A program made the position numbers and the translations under genes. This document shows, piece by piece, positions 43,896 to 51,670 of a stretch of DNA of 64,000 nucleotides (positions are counted from its first letter, which is position 1; every line of letters starts with the position of its first letter). The stretch is from Bradyrhizobium rifense. Its GTDB lineage: Bacteria > Pseudomonadota > Alphaproteobacteria > Rhizobiales > Xanthobacteraceae. The notes below the pieces were generated by a model. The model did no database searches. It saw only the letters and a list, made by a program, of their open reading frames with translations, and had not been told where the DNA came from. The stretch lies in contig NZ_VSSS01000028.1 in the NCBI RefSeq assembly GCF_008123425.1, positions 1 through 64,000 on the forward strand, given 5' to 3'.

Positions 43896-44660
43896 TTAAC
43901 GAACATCCGCGAGGTGCATGTCGCTCAGGGTTGTCGAAAGGCTGCGTACGATGAGCGCCGTGATCGCTCTATGGAGATTTTCATTTTGTACGGGTTCGCC
44001 AGTGCTTGGTGAGTAACTGTCGTCGACTTGCCTGGTGGGACCCGGAAGCTGGACCTCCACCGCGTCGTCGAGCGGTGGCGCGCTCCTTTTTTCAATAACG
44101 TCGAACGTCTTGCCGTCGAAAACTCTGATTTCGTAGAGTGCATGGATCTGGTTGTAAGACGCCAGCATCGTCCCGTAGTTAACGACGCCGATGCCTTCGA
44201 CCTTTAGGGCGCCGCGGCCGAAATTCGATTTTGCCTTGGTGATCACGATGTAGGCGTCGAGCCCTTGCGGGGACACTTCAGTCCGAACCAGCTTCTTGAA
44301 TGGATCGTCACGAACGAGGTTTACGGGTGCAATCGGAGAATCCTTGACCGCCGCAAAGGCAGCTCGGTTGTAACGGATCGGCTGCACCTGAAACCGCCCG
44401 TTCAATGCCGTGGTTGCCTGCTGAACGATCAGATCGTCGAGGCCCCATGACCCGATCGGGAAACTTTGACTGGGGTTGTTGCTCAGCCCGGTGAACCCCG
44501 CCCTTGCAAAGCTCATCTCGCCGCCGACTGCCGAGATGATGCCGACGGTCTTCACCGCCTGCAGTTTCGTCTCGCCAGTTTCGAACATGGCGCAGGCACT
44601 GACGCTGATGGCAACAAGAAGTACTGTTGCAGAGTTTAGGTGTCGATTGCTTCGGCGCAT
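43896..44660 (-). CDS. Probable lipoprotein of unknown function
   Basis: A 254-residue protein with an N-terminal lipobox (AISVSAC, acylated Cys at residue 23), so probably anchored to a membrane. The mature part begins AMFETGETKLQAVKTVGIISAVGGE and contains a GLDAYIVITKAKSNFGRGALKVEGIGVVNYG segment, reminiscent of proteins built from strand-helix repeats. No family is assigned. It begins six bases after the mipA-like gene and is followed by a DUF2147 gene, so the three are one operon. Confidence 0.72.
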   Translation of the reverse strand: MRRSNRHLNSATVLLVAISVSACAMFETGETKLQAVKTVGIISAVGGEMSFARAGFTGLSNNPSQSFPIGSWGLDDLIVQQATTALNGRFQVQPIRYNRAAFAAVKDSPIAPVNLVRDDPFKKLVRTEVSPQGLDAYIVITKAKSNFGRGALKVEGIGVVNYGTMLASYNQIHALYEIRVFDGKTFDVIEKRSAPPLDDAVEVQLPGPTRQVDDSYSPSTGEPVQNENLHRAITALIVRSLSTTLSDMHLADVR

Positions 44661-44666
44661 GGTGTT

Positions 44667-45566
44667 CTATCGAATTTTGAAGTCGAATGAATAGGAGGCG
44701 CCAATGCCGACGGTCGTTTGATTCGGCGAACCGCGAAGGGTCACCAGAGGACTCTTCGCTGCGTCGCCGAGCAGCCGCTCGTACTCGACATAGGCGTGGA
44801 CCTCCCATTTCGGATCGATCCGATAGGATACCTGTGCGCCCGCTCCGTACGAGTGCGCGCCGCCCTTGGCGTCGAAGGCGGGCAAACCTGTCGCCAACGC
44901 TTGCGCGGCGTCGATGCCGAAATAGGGTGTGGTCGCTTTGGTGCTTTCCCAAGTGAAGCGCGGACCGGCTGACAGGGTGAGACGCTGAATGATTGGCACG
45001 ATGAAGTCTGCCGACAGATCGGCGACGACGCCGTGGTGGCCGCCGATGCCCTGGCGGAGTTCGCCGCGCGTCCGAAACCAGTCGACCGGATAGTATTCGA
45101 CAAAGCCGCCGAGCTCGACCGTAGTGCCGACGTCGCCGAGGCCAGTCAGCTCGGAATAGCTGCTGGCCTTTCGCGACGATACGAACTTGGCAGCTGGGCC
45201 TGCCCGAAGGTCACCGAAGTCGATCAGTGCGATGCTGGCGCTGTCGCGCGGGCCACGAAACTGATCCGTCGTGCCGGCACGACGGATCGCAAAAATCGGG
45301 ACCGGGCTGAACATGCTCCGGTTCGCGCCCTCGAAATCGGGTTTGTATTCGCCGCCCACCCCGACCATGACGGTCCAGTTGCCGGACACTGAAGGCACCA
45401 TGGGCAACTCAAAAGGGGGAGCTGGCAACGTGAACAGAGTTTGCGCTGATGCGGAATTGGAGACGGCGCCGCCGCTACCGAGTGCGGTAAGCAGCGCAGT
45501 CAAGAACGTTCGCCGGGCGCCCCGGCTCGTTGACGGGTGGAGGCCGGCTTTGACGGCATTCTTCAT
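44667..45566 (-). CDS. MipA/OmpV family outer-membrane protein
   Basis: A 299-residue outer-membrane beta barrel of the MipA/OmpV family. A signal peptide ends near SASA/QT. WTVMVGVGGEYKPDFEGANRSMFSPVPIFAIRRAG is the typical first-strand region, and the chain ends with SFDFKIR. Relatives scaffold peptidoglycan enzymes or respond to cationic stress. It leads the mipA-lipoprotein-DUF2147 operon. A direct repeat 79 bases upstream of its ATG suggests control by the two-component system at 46.7-48.8 kb. Confidence 0.86.
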   Translation of the reverse strand: MKNAVKAGLHPSTSRGARRTFLTALLTALGSGGAVSNSASAQTLFTLPAPPFELPMVPSVSGNWTVMVGVGGEYKPDFEGANRSMFSPVPIFAIRRAGTTDQFRGPRDSASIALIDFGDLRAGPAAKFVSSRKASSYSELTGLGDVGTTVELGGFVEYYPVDWFRTRGELRQGIGGHHGVVADLSADFIVPIIQRLTLSAGPRFTWESTKATTPYFGIDAAQALATGLPAFDAKGGAHSYGAGAQVSYRIDPKWEVHAYVEYERLLGDAAKSPLVTLRGSPNQTTVGIGASYSFDFKIR

Positions 45567-45644
45567 TGGAGGGGGCCTCTGACCCCCGGGCCTTTTTGGC
45601 AGGGTCGGCTCGTGTGGTTGGGAGCGGCAAGGTGATGCGCCTAC

Positions 45645-45661
45645 ATTGCCTCAAGATTGCC
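45645..45661 (-). promoter_or_regulatory. ATTGCC-N5-ATTGCC direct repeat before the mipA operon
   Basis: ATTGCC at 45645 and 45656, an 11-bp period. The flanking ACATTGCC and CAAG are shared with the copy at 46545. The second half-site also starts a palindrome, TTGCCCC-GTG-GGGGCAA (45657-45673). Its location and phase fit an OmpR-family site. It lies 79 bases upstream of the mipA start. Confidence 0.68.
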
Positions 45662-45855
45662 CCGTGGGGGCAAACCGGAACTCCCCCGAAAACTTCCAGG
45701 GCCGGATGTTCGCCGGAATGTCTTCCAGATTGTATGCGTGCCGCCTTGACGGCCGACGTGCGGGCTCCCCACGGACTGGAGAGCGCCGACGTTGCGAACC
45801 TCAGGCGCGATTCGTCTTGCCATGAATGCGGCTAACGCTCGGCGAAATCGCCAGT

Positions 45856-46443
45856 CTAGCGCACGCGATCATTATATTTGGACGGCCTTGGCGAGATCGC
45901 TGAAGTTGCTGGAATCGCAGCCGGTAAGTATTTTGCAAGAACGGAGGCATCGAGGCTATGGACTGCGCTATCGGGCAGTCGATTCCAGACTTCGTCGTGC
46001 CCAAAAATCGACATACCCACATAGCCGCGAAGCGTAAGGGCTTGACCGTCGGGACTGACGGTCATGTTCGCGCTGTAAATCTTGCCGTCGCGCGGATCGA
46101 GGATGTCGCCACCTTCGTATTTCAAGCCGTTCCGTTTCATTCCCCTGATAAAGGCAAGACCCAATAGCGGCTCATTCCTGCGATCATCGACGCATTTGGT
46201 GCAGACCGCGCCGGAATCGTCTCCCGGCTTGGGAAATCTCTTTGCAATAGCCCCTTCATAGGTGCCGCCGCGCTCGAAGATCAACACCCATACGACAGGC
46301 TTCCCAGCTGCAGTTTTTTCCCACAGGCCAGTGGCCGTGGGTTCGTCCGCTCTCGCTGAATGCGGCAACGCCGTGAGCTCCGCGATGCTGACCACCAGCA
46401 GCATAGCCAACCGAAGCCGCTTTAAGATCTTGCAAATTGTCAT
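45856..46443 (-). CDS. Secreted DUF2147 family protein, larger form
   Basis: A 195-residue exported DUF2147 protein. A signal peptide ends near HSARA/DE; GLWEKTAAGKPVVWVLIFERGGTYEGAIAKRFP is the first barrel strand set, CTKCVDDRRNEPLLGLAFIRGMK carries the domain's Cys pair, and LTLRGYVGMSIFGHDEVWNRL is the last strand set. It has a 35-residue tail beyond the family's end. The ATG at 46443 follows GGGAA; the TTG six codons earlier is less likely. It faces away from the response regulator gene, and an ATTGCC repeat lies between them. Confidence 0.85.
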   Translation of the reverse strand: MTICKILKRLRLAMLLVVSIAELTALPHSARADEPTATGLWEKTAAGKPVVWVLIFERGGTYEGAIAKRFPKPGDDSGAVCTKCVDDRRNEPLLGLAFIRGMKRNGLKYEGGDILDPRDGKIYSANMTVSPDGQALTLRGYVGMSIFGHDEVWNRLPDSAVHSLDASVLAKYLPAAIPATSAISPRPSKYNDRVR

Positions 46444-46544
46444 CGCGGTTCCCGAGTACAAAAGCTGCGCTGATATTCCATGGCTTTGAGAGTTACCTCA
46501 TGGTCGTATGGCTCATGAGCTCGAGGTACGCATGGTCCACCAAC

Positions 46545-46561
46545 ATTGCCCCAAGATTGCC
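46545..46561. promoter_or_regulatory. ATTGCC-N5-ATTGCC direct repeat between DUF2147 and the response regulator
   Basis: ATTGCC at 46545 and 46556, an 11-bp period, within ACATTGCC and CAAGATTGCC as in the copy at 45645. A lone ATTGCC half-site follows at 46633. The position between divergent genes allows control of both the second DUF2147 gene and the regulator's own operon. Confidence 0.7.
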
Positions 46562-46732
46562 TCGGGCGAATCAGTAGCCTTCACCTTTGCATGAGCCGGT
46601 CCGATCCTCCGCGACTTGCGTTGGCGGGACAAATTGCCCTAAGGGGGAAGCTCCGGGCGGACCGACGTGTCAAAATCCAGCGAAGCGGGGAATGCCGCGA
46701 TCCCGCAACATCAGCCCCAGCAGGGAAGATCG

Positions 46733-47413
46733 ATGCGCTCCCTTGTGATCGAAGACGAACCGCAGATCGGGGCCTATCTTGCTCGTTTGCTCGGGCAGTT
46801 GCAGGGAATCGTTGACGTCGTCGCGTCCGTTTCGGATGCCCAGCAAGCGCTCAGCAATTTCAAGTACGATCTCGCAATCGTCGACCGGATGCTGCCTGAC
46901 GGCGACGCGCTCAAGATCGTCATAGCATTGAGCCAGCTGCCCGAAAGGCCGGCGATCATTATGCTGACGGCTAAAGATGCCAAGGAAGACGTGATCGATG
47001 GCCTCAACAGCGGAGCAGACGATTATCTCGGCAAACCCTTCGAGCCGCAGGAATTCATCGCCAGGGTGCGGGCCGTGCTGCGGCGGCCTCGGCTCCTCGC
47101 TCCGTCGGTCCTGTCGTTCGGAAACGTCGAGCTGCACGTCGGCACCAATGAGGCCATTGTGGCCAACAAGAAGGTTCTGCTGCGGCGACGTCAAGCTCTG
47201 ATCCTCGGGGCGTTGCTGATGCGGCGCGACCGCGTCATCACGCGCGCGGCCCTGATGGAGGAGATCTATGGGTTCGATGACGAGATCGAATCCAATACGC
47301 TCGAAGCGCAGGTATCCCGGCTCCGCAAAACGCTGACCGAGCTTGGCGGAGACGTCGAGATCCGGAGCATGCGGGGCATTGGCTACATTCTGAGGATGAC
47401 GCAGACCCGATGA
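46733..47413 (+). CDS. OmpR-family response regulator
   Basis: A 226-residue DNA-binding response regulator. The receiver has the acidic pair in IEDEP, phospho-Asp51 in AIVDRMLPDG, Thr in MLTAKD and Lys in LGKPFEP. The C-terminal winged helix includes RVITRAALMEEIYGFDDEIESNTLEAQVSRLRKTL and ends with RSMRGIGYIL. AGGGAAG precedes the ATG at 46733. The gene overlaps the kinase gene by ATGA. The 11-bp direct repeats nearby are of the form bound by this family. Confidence 0.94.
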   Translation: MRSLVIEDEPQIGAYLARLLGQLQGIVDVVASVSDAQQALSNFKYDLAIVDRMLPDGDALKIVIALSQLPERPAIIMLTAKDAKEDVIDGLNSGADDYLGKPFEPQEFIARVRAVLRRPRLLAPSVLSFGNVELHVGTNEAIVANKKVLLRRRQALILGALLMRRDRVITRAALMEEIYGFDDEIESNTLEAQVSRLRKTLTELGGDVEIRSMRGIGYILRMTQTR

Positions 47414-48777
47414 CGTCGATCACCAGGACGCTGACGCTTTCGCTCAGCCTGGCTGCAGCGGCAATCTTCCTCGTCTTGCTCAGCATCGTGATCTGGCTGG
47501 ATATGACGCGCGAACGCGAGCAAGCCTTTTGCCAGGCAGCCGCGGTGATTCTCGATCGCGCCACGGTGGTCGATTCCGGCCGGGAACTGACGATCCGTTC
47601 CATAGACGGCATCCGGGAGCTGAAATCCAATAGCCCCAACCTGTGGTACGTCGTGTCCTACAATGGCTTGATGGTCGAGTTCGGACGCGAACTCAGACCC
47701 GCCCTCCCGTTCTCACTACCCTATACCGGGCCGATCGGTTTCTCGGTCCTCAATACGCTTGACCAGAAGAGCTCCTTCTGCCTGGCCGTGGTCCGCAGCG
47801 GTGCTTCCGAACTCGTTATGATAGTCGGAGGTGCGCAAGTCAGGTTCGGCCAGATCGTAAGGTCGTTCGTCGGACGAAATCTTTTCCCCGTTCTGCTGCT
47901 TGCCGTTGCCTTTGCGTTGACGGTCGCGACCGGCGCGTTCCTGTCTGCGCGCTTCGTGGCCCGCAGCATCGAACGCGTGACCAGGCTGGCGCTCGCAATC
48001 GAGCCGACCGCGCCCCAGGCGTCGATCTCGCTCGATGAGGTCCCGTCCGAGCTCAAGCCGCTGGTTAGAGCGCTTAACCGCGCCTTCCATGAGATCGACG
48101 CCTACATCCAGCGGCAACGCAGATTTATCGGCAATGCGGCCCATCAGCTCCGAACGCCGTTGACCCTGCTGCGTGCCAAGATCGACGACGTGACCGAACC
48201 TGCCCTGAAAATTGAATTGGTGCGCGATGTTCGTCGCCTCTCGTCGCTGGTCTCGGCCATGCTGGACCTGGCGCGGTTACAAAATCATGCGATCGAAAAG
48301 CGGCCCGTTGATCTGGGAGTTGTAACGCGGGACGTCCTTGCAGATTTGAGTCCCTCCGCGCTGGACGCCGGAATCGAGCTCTCGCTAGAGCAGGTCGGGG
48401 AAGGCACCCTCGTGGTGCACGGCGTCGAAGCTGCTATTCGGAGCGCCCTGGCCAACCTGGTCGGCAACGCATTAGTCCATGCGCACGGCGCCGGACGCGT
48501 CGTGGCCAACCTTAATCGCGGCAGCGTTTCGATCTGCGACGACGGGGCTGGAATCTTTCCAAGCGCCGGGCGCATCGAGCCGTTTCAAACCGGCAATCCG
48601 TCAAAAGAGGGTTACGGACTCGGCCTGTCGATCGTCCAGGAGATCATGGCGGCCCACGGAGGGACGCTGATCGTCACGTCGACGCCAGGACGCGGGACGA
48701 CGGCCACCCTGCGCTTTCCCGAGGCTTCTGAAGCAACGCCCGGCGAAGCCGGTTCCGGCAACATTGAGGCAATCTAG
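47410..48777 (+). CDS. Sensor histidine kinase
   Basis: A 455-residue membrane kinase partner of the preceding regulator. It has two membrane helices (residues about 8-30 and 160-180) with a periplasmic sensor of about 130 residues between them. A HAMP linker leads to HisKA with His245 in GNAAHQLRTPLTLL. The ATPase part has NALVHAHG, DDGAGIF and GYGLGLSIVQEI. The periplasmic domain has no recognised fold; two Cys (CQAAA and FCLAVV) could form a disulfide. Signal unknown; envelope stress is plausible given MipA. Confidence 0.93.
   Translation: MTSITRTLTLSLSLAAAAIFLVLLSIVIWLDMTREREQAFCQAAAVILDRATVVDSGRELTIRSIDGIRELKSNSPNLWYVVSYNGLMVEFGRELRPALPFSLPYTGPIGFSVLNTLDQKSSFCLAVVRSGASELVMIVGGAQVRFGQIVRSFVGRNLFPVLLLAVAFALTVATGAFLSARFVARSIERVTRLALAIEPTAPQASISLDEVPSELKPLVRALNRAFHEIDAYIQRQRRFIGNAAHQLRTPLTLLRAKIDDVTEPALKIELVRDVRRLSSLVSAMLDLARLQNHAIEKRPVDLGVVTRDVLADLSPSALDAGIELSLEQVGEGTLVVHGVEAAIRSALANLVGNALVHAHGAGRVVANLNRGSVSICDDGAGIFPSAGRIEPFQTGNPSKEGYGLGLSIVQEIMAAHGGTLIVTSTPGRGTTATLRFPEASEATPGEAGSGNIEAI
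48757..48773 (-). promoter_or_regulatory. ATTGCC-N5-GTTGCC imperfect direct repeat
   Basis: On the minus strand ATTGCC-TCAAT-GTTGCC, the same 11-bp period with one mismatch, inside the last codons of the kinase gene. It is 356 bases upstream of the DUF347 gene and 214 bases from the perfect copy at 48987. It may be a second site for the same regulator or chance. Confidence 0.35.
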
Positions 48778-49112
48778 TCGGAGCTCTCCGCTGGCGGCGT
48801 GCATCGCACGTCATGCCAAGCAGAGAGATTCACGGCACATGGAAATGCCAAACCGCCCTTCGCCCCGGCCACAGCCTGTCCGGCTGGCACTTCAACCACA
48901 TGAAGGACGGTAACCCACCGGACGCGATGACGCCCGCTCTGTAGAGATGGCGTTGATGAAGCCCGAAGCCTTGCGGTCGGAGGATAGGCAATGCTGCGGC
49001 AATCTACCGACGGCCTAGTGCACCGTGCGATGGCTTGGAGCAGCGAAGGATCCAGCTTTGTCACCCAACCATGTTTGTGCGCGAGGCGCGAAGACACCGA
49101 GAAAGGCTATCC
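48778..49112. other. Intergenic stretch before the DUF347 gene
   Basis: No gene is supported in these 335 bases. It holds the direct repeat at 48987-49003, so it is probably the promoter region of the DUF347 gene. Confidence 0.5.
48987..49003 (-). promoter_or_regulatory. ATTGCC-N5-ATTGCC direct repeat before the DUF347 gene
   Basis: On the minus strand ATTGCC-GCAGC-ATTGCC with an exact 11-bp period, ending 109 bases before the DUF347 gene start. Orientation is reversed compared with the other two perfect sites. Confidence 0.6.
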
Positions 49113-49850
49113 ATGCACTTCAAAATCGTCCCGGCCATAGGGCCACGCTATTGGGTTGGTATTATGATCGCCAGCATCTGTGGAGCGAACATGGGTGATT
49201 TCATACCCGATGTGCTCAAGTTGAGCGACTTGGGCGGCCTCTTGATGCTTGCACTGATGTTCGCCGTCATTGCGTTGGCAAATCAATTGAGCAGACGTGG
49301 AAATGAGGCCCTGTACTGGCTGGCAATCCTCGTTCTACGAGCCGCCGCGACCAACTTGGCCGACATCGGAATCCACCGCACGCATCTGGACTACATCACG
49401 GTCTCGGCCTGCGTGGCCGCGCTCCTGGTCGCGCTCCTTGCCTTGCGCCGCGTATCATCGTTACCGCCGGTGACATACGGGCTCCCACACACCAACGGCC
49501 TCTACTGGTTGACCATGCTGACTGCCGGAACGCTCGGCACTGTGCTCGGTGACGGCATAGGTCACATGATCCACCCGATCACGGTCGGAGTACCGATCTC
49601 TGCCATCATCGCGACCGGAGCCGTTGCCCTTATTCTCGCGCAGAAAGCGCGCCTCGACATGGCATCCGCCGGGGCTGCAAGCTATTGGGCCGCGATCGTG
49701 GCGATCCGCACCTGGGGCACCAACGTCGGCGATATCGCGGGTTTCGTTCTGTCGCTTCCCGTGAGCATGATGCTGAGCGGTCTGCTGCTGGCAGGCACAC
49801 TGATTGTTTGGCGCGAGCCGAGCAATCCCATAGTCCCGGCAGCCACCTAG
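49113..49850 (+). CDS. COG4705/DUF347 repeat membrane protein
   Basis: A 245-residue inner-membrane protein with about eight helices, made of four copies of the DUF347 repeat: YWVGIMIASICGANMGDFIPD, YWLAILVLRAAATNLADIG, YWLTMLTAGTLGTVLGDGIGH and YWAAIVAIRTWGTNVGDIAGF. Each has YW near the start and a Gly-Asp or Ala-Asp motif in the membrane. The membrane Asp residues suggest a cation transporter, but no member's substrate is established to my knowledge. The ATG at 49113 gives a start close to the first repeat. Confidence 0.86.
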   Translation: MHFKIVPAIGPRYWVGIMIASICGANMGDFIPDVLKLSDLGGLLMLALMFAVIALANQLSRRGNEALYWLAILVLRAAATNLADIGIHRTHLDYITVSACVAALLVALLALRRVSSLPPVTYGLPHTNGLYWLTMLTAGTLGTVLGDGIGHMIHPITVGVPISAIIATGAVALILAQKARLDMASAGAASYWAAIVAIRTWGTNVGDIAGFVLSLPVSMMLSGLLLAGTLIVWREPSNPIVPAAT

Positions 49851-49931
49851 TCTGTTCCGTCGATCGCGCCGATAATCACGGCTCCGACCGAGGCGCGCTC
49901 TTGAGCGCGCTCTTGGCTTTGAGTGGAAACG

Positions 49932-50240
49932 CTAGTCGATATCGACTTCAAGCAATCGCGCAAATTGCTGTCCGGCGTGCATATCCCGCTCGCGCATCCA
50001 TCCCTGCGGATGGGGGCGTGGATAGGAGATCTTGATCATGCGAAGCCTGTCGACCGGCACTCGCCTGACGAGCTCGGCATCAGTGCCGAACAGGTGTGCG
50101 AACAGTTCAGGTCCAAGAGCCGCGGTGTCACGGTATCGCTTGAATGATTCCTCGCCGTCGAAGAAAAAATCCACGGTGACCCAGAACGGACCGGCGTTCT
50201 TGGAGCGGACATGACGGCAAACATCCTTGATCTTGGGCAT
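49932..50240 (-). CDS. DUF4387 domain protein
   Basis: A 102-residue soluble protein that is one DUF4387 domain: IKDVCRHVRSKNAGPFWVTVDFFFDGEESFKRY, then IKISYPRPHPQGWMRERDMHAGQQFARLL. In many bacteria it is encoded next to, or fused to, an AtuA/DUF1446 protein, as here. GAAGG precedes the ATG at 50240, two bases after the AtuA stop. It is probably a subunit of the same enzyme; the reaction is unknown. Confidence 0.88.
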   Translation of the reverse strand: MPKIKDVCRHVRSKNAGPFWVTVDFFFDGEESFKRYRDTAALGPELFAHLFGTDAELVRRVPVDRLRMIKISYPRPHPQGWMRERDMHAGQQFARLLEVDID

Positions 50241-50242
50241 CT

Positions 50243-51661
50243 TTAGGCCTTCTCGGCGAGGTCGGTCCACTCGGTGCGAACGAGTTCGAACCCGTCATGC
50301 GTGTGCACCACGTGATTTAGGACGAACTCGTAAACCTGTCCGCGGGGGATCTCCGCCGGCGTGAATGGAAACGCGTAGCTCGGCATCTCGATACCCGGGC
50401 GTAACGGTGTATGGAAGAAGTACGGATTGCAAGCCTTGGCCATGCGGTTGGCGAGATCCTGCGTCGGTGCCGTGACGACGAACACGACGCCGACGTCGCG
50501 CGGTGGCGCTGTGCCGGCCGGGACCGGCCGTCCAGACGTTCCGTTCCACCCGTAGAGCCGCAGCGACAGATCAAAGCGAATCGCAGCACCGAACGTCTGG
50601 GTGATCCGATCCGTCAGCACGCGTTGCATACGGTCGTGAAATTCGTCCAGATTTGCTAGCACCTGCGGGTCTTCTATTCCGATCAGCATGATGGTCTGGA
50701 AGTCGCCGCTTCGCGCGCCTTCGAGCTTCATGGTGTAGGGCATGGGCTCCCATTTCGACCCGGTCACGCGCGTAATGCGATTATCGACCCATCGATAGTC
50801 GGCCTCGCTCACATCAAGAACTCCGCCAGGTTCCGTCAGACGAAACGGATCGCTGTTTTCATAGAGGAGATGCGCCGAGACGCTCTCCGGCGAGCACTGG
50901 TTGCCGAGATCGAGAGGCTCCACGTCGAAGGCATCCTCGCCAACGCGCATGAGCACTCCGCCGTGGCGCGGATTGACCGTGCACTGTCCACCACACTCGG
51001 CGATCTTCGCGGCGTGCCATGCGGCACCGGCGCCGGCGCCCTTCAAGAGCGGAATCGCGGCCAGCACTGCGGTGTCGGTGGTGCGGCCGCCCAGCACGAT
51101 GTCGGCTCCGGCCGCGATTGCTGCCATATAAGGCTCGGGACCCATCAATGCGACGATGTGCTCGCAAGACTCGAGTGCGCTGTCGTTTAGTGGTCTGAGC
51201 GGCGGCAATGGCGTGATCTTGCCTTGTTGATTTCTCCGAATGAGTTCGGCTGGAGATTGTTCGCTGTAGAGGCAGGCGATCTTCGGAGTGATCCCGAGCT
51301 CACCCGCCACCTCGATGGCGATATCCCGTGTCCAGTCTACGCCGGCGTCGGTGCCGCTGGTGCCGCACGTCCCCACCAGCAGAGGGATCCCAGCCCTGTT
51401 CGCCTCGCTCATCAGGACTTCCAGGTCATGCTTGATGGATTCCCGATTCGTCTTCGAGACGCCGCGGGCGAGATACGAAGGGCCGCTGTCGGTCGATCCG
51501 GAATCCACAGCGATCGCGTGAGCGCCGCAGACGATGCCATAATGCACGTGATGACGGTGGACGCCCCCGCCGAGCATTCCCGTCGGGACGATGATCTTGA
51601 TCTCGCCCGGAAGCCTGTCTCTCTCGGTCATGTTTTCGATCATCCTTTGCACGCCCAACAT
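50243..51661 (-). CDS. AtuA family (DUF1446) protein
   Basis: A 472-residue protein of the acyclic terpene utilization AtuA (DUF1446) family. VPTGMLGGGV opens it; AIAVDSGSTDSGPSYLA, VGTCGTSGTDAGVDW, and GADIVLGGRTTDTAVLAA are the conserved nucleotide- or substrate-binding segments. AtuA is required for citronellol/geraniol breakdown in Pseudomonas, but most paralogues with DUF4387 sit in other catabolic clusters, as here. It starts nine bases after the MFS gene stop. There is no other Atu gene nearby, so terpene use is not implied. Confidence 0.86.
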   Translation of the reverse strand: MLGVQRMIENMTERDRLPGEIKIIVPTGMLGGGVHRHHVHYGIVCGAHAIAVDSGSTDSGPSYLARGVSKTNRESIKHDLEVLMSEANRAGIPLLVGTCGTSGTDAGVDWTRDIAIEVAGELGITPKIACLYSEQSPAELIRRNQQGKITPLPPLRPLNDSALESCEHIVALMGPEPYMAAIAAGADIVLGGRTTDTAVLAAIPLLKGAGAGAAWHAAKIAECGGQCTVNPRHGGVLMRVGEDAFDVEPLDLGNQCSPESVSAHLLYENSDPFRLTEPGGVLDVSEADYRWVDNRITRVTGSKWEPMPYTMKLEGARSGDFQTIMLIGIEDPQVLANLDEFHDRMQRVLTDRITQTFGAAIRFDLSLRLYGWNGTSGRPVPAGTAPPRDVGVVFVVTAPTQDLANRMAKACNPYFFHTPLRPGIEMPSYAFPFTPAEIPRGQVYEFVLNHVVHTHDGFELVRTEWTDLAEKA

Positions 51662-51670
51662 CCTGCGACC

